From Bacteroidia bacterium (GTDB lineage: Bacteria > Bacteroidota > Bacteroidia > B-17B0 > Aurantibacillaceae), in assembly GCA_018000995.1 (NCBI GenBank), contig JAGNIU010000030.1, positions 1 through 37,489 of the forward strand: a stretch of DNA of 37,489 nt, given 5' to 3'. Shown here one piece after another: positions 33,898 to 37,489 of the stretch. A program made the position numbers and the translations under genes. Each line of letters begins with the position of its first letter. The stretch's first letter is position 1. The notes below the pieces were generated by a model. It saw only the letters and a program-made list of their open reading frames with translations, was not told where the DNA came from and ran no database searches.

Positions 33898-35961
33898 TTA
33901 TTTTTTTGCTTTGTATTTTTCTAAACCTTTATCCAACCATTGAATGTATTTGGCGATATCCGGATCGTAGCTGGTTGAATCGCTATAATGGTTTTCATCA
34001 CCATCCAATATCCAATATTGAGGCTGTGTGCTCGATAAGTATTTAGTGTTTTGTAAAAAGCTCCAACGGTCGCCAACAGTTTTTAATTTACGCTTTGAAC
34101 CATTCCATACCACTTCAGTTTGTAATTCTACAGGTAAAGTTTTTTTATCATCAACGTAAAGAGAAATCAAAACAAAATCTTCGCTTAGTTTTCGCTTTAC
34201 GTCAGAATCGCTCCAAACTTGTCCTTCCATTTTACGGCAGTTTACGCAAGCCCATCCGGTGAAGTCTATCATAACGGGTTTATTTACTTTTTTAGCATAA
34301 GCTAATCCGTGATAGTAATCGTTAAATGCAGGAATTCCATTGGGGCCGCGATGTGCGTGTTCAGGTAAATCAGAATGTTTTTCATTGGAGGTTCCGCTTT
34401 CTGTTTTTCTTCCGCCAAAACCTTCGGGCGATTCACTATAAAAATCAGGAGGAGGAAAACCGCTTATTAATTTTAAAGGCGCGCCCCATAAACCGGGAAC
34501 TAAATAAATAGTGAAAGAGAAAGATAAAATCGCAATCATTAATCGTGTTACTGAAATATGTTTTACTTCGCTATCGTGTGATAATTTGAACCAGCCCATT
34601 AAATAAGCGCCGAGTAAAGCGAAAATAACAATCCAAATCACAATAAAAATTTCGCGTGTAACAATTCCGGCTTGTACAACTAAATCGGCGTTAGATAAAA
34701 ATTTCATCGCTAAGGCCAACTCTAAAAAACCTAAAGTAACTTTTACAGAGTTTAACCAACCACCTGATTTTGGTAATGAATTTAACCAACCCGGGAAAGC
34801 AGCAAATAAACCAAAAGGTAAAGCTAGTGCTAATGAAAAACCAAACATTCCAAAAAACGGACCGGCTAATGCACCTGTTGCGGCGGCTTGTACAAGTAAA
34901 GTTCCGATAATTGGTCCGGTACAAGAAAATGAAACTAAACCTAAAGTAAAAGCCATAAAGAAAATACCAATCAAACCGCCTTTATCAGATTTAGCATCCA
35001 TTTTATTTACAAATGTTGATGGTAATGTGATTTCGAAAGCGCCCAAAAATGAAATAGCAAACACAACTAATAAAATGAAGAAAGCTAAGTTGAACCAAAC
35101 ATTAGTTGCTAAATTATTCATCGCATCAGCACCAAAAATTAAAGTGACACCTAAACCTAAAACAACGTAAATAACAATAATTGAAATTGCATAAATTAAT
35201 GCATTGCGAATACCTTCTACTTTTGTTTTACTTTGTTTTGTAAAAAAGCTAACCGTCATTGGGATCATTGGGAAAACACATGGTGTCAATAAAGCTAAAA
35301 GCCCACCTAAAAAACCGGCAATAAACAAACCCCAAAAACTTTTATCGTTACTTGTATCTTTTGGTTGTAGTTCGGAGAGTTTGTGTTCTGAATCAGGCTT
35401 AATATTATCAGGGCTAACAGTGGTTTGTGCAACCGCAGGGGTGTCAACCATTGTGGAGTTAGTTTCAACGGCTGTTGTTTCGCTGGCTACGGCTACTTCT
35501 GCGCCTTCTATTTTAAAACTAAACTCAGGTGCTGGAGAAAATTTTTGACATTGGGTTTCATTACAAACCATTCCGTCAACAATTCCTTTTACTACAAATG
35601 GTTTATCGGTTAGTGCTTTTATTTTTTGTTTAAAAGTGGCTGAGTTTTCAAAATAACGCATCACCTGATTATCAAAAACTGGCTCCGGCTGTTCAATTGG
35701 TTTTGGTTCTGATGTTTTGCCAATTAATTTATAATCTTTTGATTTCTCAAACTCAAAAATGGTTGGTAAGGGCCCGTCAGGTGTTTCAATTTGAGAATAC
35801 AAATGCCATTGCGGTTCCATTTTCGCTTTAAAAATCAACTCATATTCATCAGCACTTATTTTTTTCTGAGAAAAGGTCCACGTACAATATTGTTTCTGTG
35901 CATTTAGAAATCCAAATGAAAAAAGTAAGAATAGTAATCCTGATATGTATTTTCTGATCAT
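33898..35961 (-). CDS. DsbD-type thiol:disulfide interchange protein
   Basis: This 687-residue membrane protein carries electrons from cytoplasmic thioredoxin to the periplasm. After a signal peptide, residues 22-150 form a DsbD-alpha domain with C133 and C138 (MVCNETQCQKF). A central membrane domain of about eight segments follows, with LLALLTPCVFPMIPMTVSFF and SCTGPIIGTLL bearing the paired Cys. The C-terminal thioredoxin-like domain has C572-V-N-C575 in FTGWACVNCRKME. The ATG at 35961 is chosen because it starts the signal peptide; a GTG six codons upstream is the alternative. It lies 84 bases after a stand-alone DsbD-alpha gene and probably shares its transcript. Confidence 0.92.
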   Translation of the reverse strand: MIRKYISGLLFLLFSFGFLNAQKQYCTWTFSQKKISADEYELIFKAKMEPQWHLYSQIETPDGPLPTIFEFEKSKDYKLIGKTSEPKPIEQPEPVFDNQVMRYFENSATFKQKIKALTDKPFVVKGIVDGMVCNETQCQKFSPAPEFSFKIEGAEVAVASETTAVETNSTMVDTPAVAQTTVSPDNIKPDSEHKLSELQPKDTSNDKSFWGLFIAGFLGGLLALLTPCVFPMIPMTVSFFTKQSKTKVEGIRNALIYAISIIVIYVVLGLGVTLIFGADAMNNLATNVWFNLAFFILLVVFAISFLGAFEITLPSTFVNKMDAKSDKGGLIGIFFMAFTLGLVSFSCTGPIIGTLLVQAAATGALAGPFFGMFGFSLALALPFGLFAAFPGWLNSLPKSGGWLNSVKVTLGFLELALAMKFLSNADLVVQAGIVTREIFIVIWIVIFALLGAYLMGWFKLSHDSEVKHISVTRLMIAILSFSFTIYLVPGLWGAPLKLISGFPPPDFYSESPEGFGGRKTESGTSNEKHSDLPEHAHRGPNGIPAFNDYYHGLAYAKKVNKPVMIDFTGWACVNCRKMEGQVWSDSDVKRKLSEDFVLISLYVDDKKTLPVELQTEVVWNGSKRKLKTVGDRWSFLQNTKYLSSTQPQYWILDGDENHYSDSTSYDPDIAKYIQWLDKGLEKYKAKK

Positions 35962-36045
35962 ACTCGAAGGGGTTTTCACAAAAATAATGTTTTGAGTTTG
36001 TAATATTCGTTGAGCTATAAATTAAAAGAGCTGAAAATTAGATTC

Positions 36046-36504
36046 CTATTTTTTTGAAGGTACTACTAACATTAAATCGATGGTTTTAGGAGGTAAACAT
36101 TGTTTATCGTTACAAACCATGTATTCAATTTTTATTGGTGTTTGAAAACCTTTTGCGTTTTTGCGTTTCAGTTTTTGTTTGATGATAGCCTTGCCGTCGA
36201 AGGAAGCAATTTTCATTTCAAATGTTTTATCGAATTCTTCTTTCACGTTTTCTTCGGTAGATTTTCCAATTACTTCAAAATCACTTCCCGGCGAAAAATT
36301 AACTGTTGTTGGAACGGGCCCGGCATCCGGTGAAATATTTTGAGAGTAGGTGTGCCAACCTTTTTCTATTGTTGCAGTAACAATAATTTCACCTTCATTA
36401 TTAGGTAATTCGTTATATTTGGCCTCCCATTTTACAGGGTTCATACCTTGCCCCAAAAAGTAAAAAGGCAAAAAAAAAGCGACTAAAAAACTCCAATTTT
36501 TCAT
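36046..36504 (-). CDS. Stand-alone DsbD-alpha-like periplasmic protein
   Basis: This 152-residue protein has a signal peptide (cut near LGQG, residue 19) and a single DsbD N-terminal (alpha)-like immunoglobulin domain. It includes EKGWHTYSQNISPDAGPVPT and the Cys pair C131/C136 in MVCNDKQCLPP. It parallels the N-terminal domain of the next gene (QWHLYSQIETPDGPLPT, MVCNETQCQ), so the two are paralogous domains. It could take electrons from the DsbD membrane domain and hand them to other periplasmic targets. That role is inferred from the shared motif and adjacency. Confidence 0.85.
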   Translation of the reverse strand: MKNWSFLVAFFLPFYFLGQGMNPVKWEAKYNELPNNEGEIIVTATIEKGWHTYSQNISPDAGPVPTTVNFSPGSDFEVIGKSTEENVKEEFDKTFEMKIASFDGKAIIKQKLKRKNAKGFQTPIKIEYMVCNDKQCLPPKTIDLMLVVPSKK

Positions 36505-36683
36505 GAGCTAGAATTTTAATGAATCTAAAAGAATTTAAAAGATTAAAAATCATTATTTATCGTCATATCTAAAAGCCAATAAAATATAATATGGATTTTA
36601 GGTCAAAAATCTGACATGAAAATATAGTTAAGATATTGATAATCAAGATATATATCTGTCTGAAAAAAAATGTTCTTTTTTTA

Positions 36684-36714
36684 TTTGCGCCAAACGATTT
36701 TGTTAGTACATTTG
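36684..36714 (+). promoter_or_regulatory. Strong promoter of the tRNA-tuf operon
   Basis: TTTG (36684-36687), 19 bases, then TACATTTG (36707-36714) is an exact Bacteroidota consensus promoter. It precedes the first tRNA by 47 bases; the transcript should start near 36720. Confidence 0.85.
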
Positions 36715-36718
36715 CAGT

Positions 36719-36750
36719 CCCTTTTTAAAGGGTAAAAAGTTCTTTGTAAA
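36719..36750 (+). promoter_or_regulatory. boxB/boxA-like antitermination leader
   Basis: A short hairpin CCCTTT-TT-AAAGGG (36719-36732) is followed by AGTTCTTTGTAAA (36738-36750). The latter resembles the boxA of rRNA leaders (TGYTCTTTRA type), and a hairpin ahead of boxA is the order in E. coli rrn leaders. The function here is inferred from this resemblance. Confidence 0.45.
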
Positions 36751-36761
36751 AACCATAAAAA

Positions 36762-36834
36762 GCCGAAGTAGCTCAGCTGGTAGAGCTCCTGATTTGTAAT
36801 CAGGCGGTCGGGGGTTCGAGTCCCTTCTTCGGCT
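36762..36834 (+). tRNA. tRNA-Thr (TGT)
   Basis: A 73-base cloverleaf: acceptor GCCGAAG/CTTCGGC, D-arm GCTCAGCTGGTAGAGC, anticodon stem CCTGA/TCAGG with loop TTTGTAA (anticodon TGT at 36795-36797), and T-arm GGGGGTTCGAGTCCC. The discriminator is T and CCA is not encoded. It is the first gene of the cluster. Confidence 0.96.
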
Positions 36835-36844
36835 CTTTTTAAAT

Positions 36845-36926
36845 GGGGTAATACCAGAGTGGCCAAATGGGGCAGACTGTAAATCTGCTGTTTTCAACTT
36901 CGGTGGTTCGAATCCATCTTACCCCA
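36845..36926 (+). tRNA. tRNA-Tyr (GTA)
   Basis: An 82-base class II tRNA with acceptor GGGGTAA/TTACCCC, anticodon stem GCAGA/TCTGC with loop CTGTAAA (anticodon GTA), a long variable arm, and T-arm GGTGGTTCGAATCCATC. The discriminator is A and CCA is not encoded. It starts 10 bases after tRNA-Thr. Confidence 0.96.
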
Positions 36927-36957
36927 CTTGGCTTATTGATGGCCAGTGTGAATAAAA

Positions 36958-37030
36958 GCGGAAGTAGCTCAATTGGTAGAGCTCCAGCCTTCCAAGCTGG
37001 AGGTTGCGGGTTCGAGACCCGTCTTCCGCT
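36958..37030 (+). tRNA. tRNA-Gly (TCC)
   Basis: A 73-base cloverleaf: acceptor GCGGAAG/CTTCCGC, anticodon stem CCAGC/GCTGG with loop CTTCCAA (anticodon TCC), and T-arm GCGGGTTCGAGACCCGT. CCA is not encoded. A 243-base spacer follows. Confidence 0.96.
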
Positions 37031-37273
37031 CTAGAATAAACGCAATTTAAACCCAAACCCCAAGGAAACGAGGGATGGTAAGGGTAAATTGCAGAAGAGA
37101 AATTAGTGAGAGCGAAAAAATAGCCTTCCGCAAGATGCAGAGGGCAGAAAATCGAAAAGCTTGTGTATCACGGCTTGCAGATATTCTGGATGTCCCCAAG
37201 AGGAGGGACTTTTCGCATGTAAGGGAATTTAGTTCTTTAAAAATGATGAAGTTGAATAGGATAAAGAACAAAA
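37031..37273 (+). other. Structured spacer between tRNA-Gly and tRNA-Thr
   Basis: This 243-base spacer holds three consecutive inverted repeats that tile most of its length. The first pairs 37042-37054 with 37082-37092 (GCAATTTA..CCC / GGGTAAATTGC, with a small bulge). The second pairs 37112-37118 with 37210-37216 (GCGAAAA/TTTTCGC). It encloses smaller hairpins such as GCCTT/AGGGC, AAGC/GCTT, CAGA/TCTG and GTCCC/GGGAC. The third pairs 37232-37239 with 37262-37269 (GTTCTTTA/TAAAGAAC) and contains a second boxA-like word. It could be a small RNA, a processing platform or chance pairing. Confidence 0.4.
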
Positions 37274-37345
<72 letters not shown>

Positions 37346-37417
37346 CAAAAAATTAAAAAGAGATTAGTTAAAACTAATATATATAAACAAATAAAAACAA
37401 GTAAATAAACTACTACT

Positions 37418-37489
37418 ATGGCAAAAGAAAAATTCGATCGTTCCAAACCTCACTTGAACATTGGAACTATTGGTCACGTTGACCACGGA
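37418..37489 (+). CDS. tuf: Elongation factor Tu, 5' end only
   Basis: The last 72 bases encode 24 residues, MAKEKFDRSKPHLNIGTIGH followed by VDHG, the unmistakable start of EF-Tu, which brings aminoacyl-tRNA to the ribosome. The window ends inside the first GTP-binding loop (GHVDHGKTT). The gene lies 72 bases after tRNA-Thr(GGT) and is probably read from the promoter at 36684-36714 with the tRNAs. The leader is A-rich without a clear Shine-Dalgarno, which is usual in this phylum. Confidence 0.97.
   Translation, partial: MAKEKFDRSKPHLNIGTIGHVDHG

Noticed and set aside
35204..35613. Plus-strand frames opposite the DsbD-type gene
   Set aside because: They are shadows of the DsbD coding strand, which has clear membrane segments and redox motifs.
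36681..36897. Minus-strand frames over tRNA-Thr(TGT) and tRNA-Tyr
   Set aside because: They are translations of tRNA complements, a well-known source of spurious small proteins.

Overview
The window is AT-rich DNA from a member of the Bacteroidota, probably a free-living, gliding-type lineage near the Flavobacteriales or Sphingobacteriales. The evidence is: six secreted proteins with type IX secretion system (T9SS) C-terminal signals (five type A, one type B); a PorP/SprF protein; a TonB-dependent receptor with a carboxypeptidase-like N-terminal domain; promoters of the TTTG-N18/20-TAnnTTTG form; and a tRNA-Thr/Tyr/Gly/Thr cluster leading into tuf. No phage, transposase or CRISPR array was seen, and no stretch above 300 bases lacks a gene.

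Layout. 1-10300 (+ strand): an alpha-2-macroglobulin-like protein, a small secreted protein of unknown role, a secreted BNR-repeat protein, then a promoter-led pair of a TIGR03032-family protein and a calcium-loop (FG-GAP-like) T9SS protein, closed by a terminator. 10325-23128 (mostly - strand): a modular secreted amidase; AMP nucleosidase overlapping meaB; a divergent orphan HsdR-N-like nuclease-fold protein; a secreted PHB-depolymerase-like esterase; dnaN; and an operon of a CotH/lamin-tail protein with a type B T9SS signal, a PorP/SprF protein and a DUF4340 protein. 23363-25264 (+): a PurF-type amidophosphoribosyltransferase. 25273-28798 (-): an operon of a short-chain dehydrogenase, a small Cys-containing secreted protein and a TonB-dependent receptor. 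28841-33851 (+): a small outer-membrane barrel protein and a 1444-residue secreted protein with BNR, PKD and seven Ig-like repeats. 33898-36504 (-): a free DsbD-alpha-like domain protein and a full DsbD-type reductase. 36684-37489 (+): promoter, leader, four tRNA genes and the first 24 codons of tuf.

How the parts relate. Much of the region serves the cell envelope and secretion: cargo proteins for T9SS, one likely dedicated PorP/SprF partner, periplasmic disulfide reduction and nutrient uptake. Housekeeping genes (dnaN, purF, meaB, amn, tuf) are interspersed. The least explained items are the 243-base structured spacer inside the tRNA cluster, the boxB/boxA-like leader of that cluster, the TIGR03032/calcium-repeat pair with its unusual basic N-terminal extension, and the CotH/PorP/DUF4340 operon.
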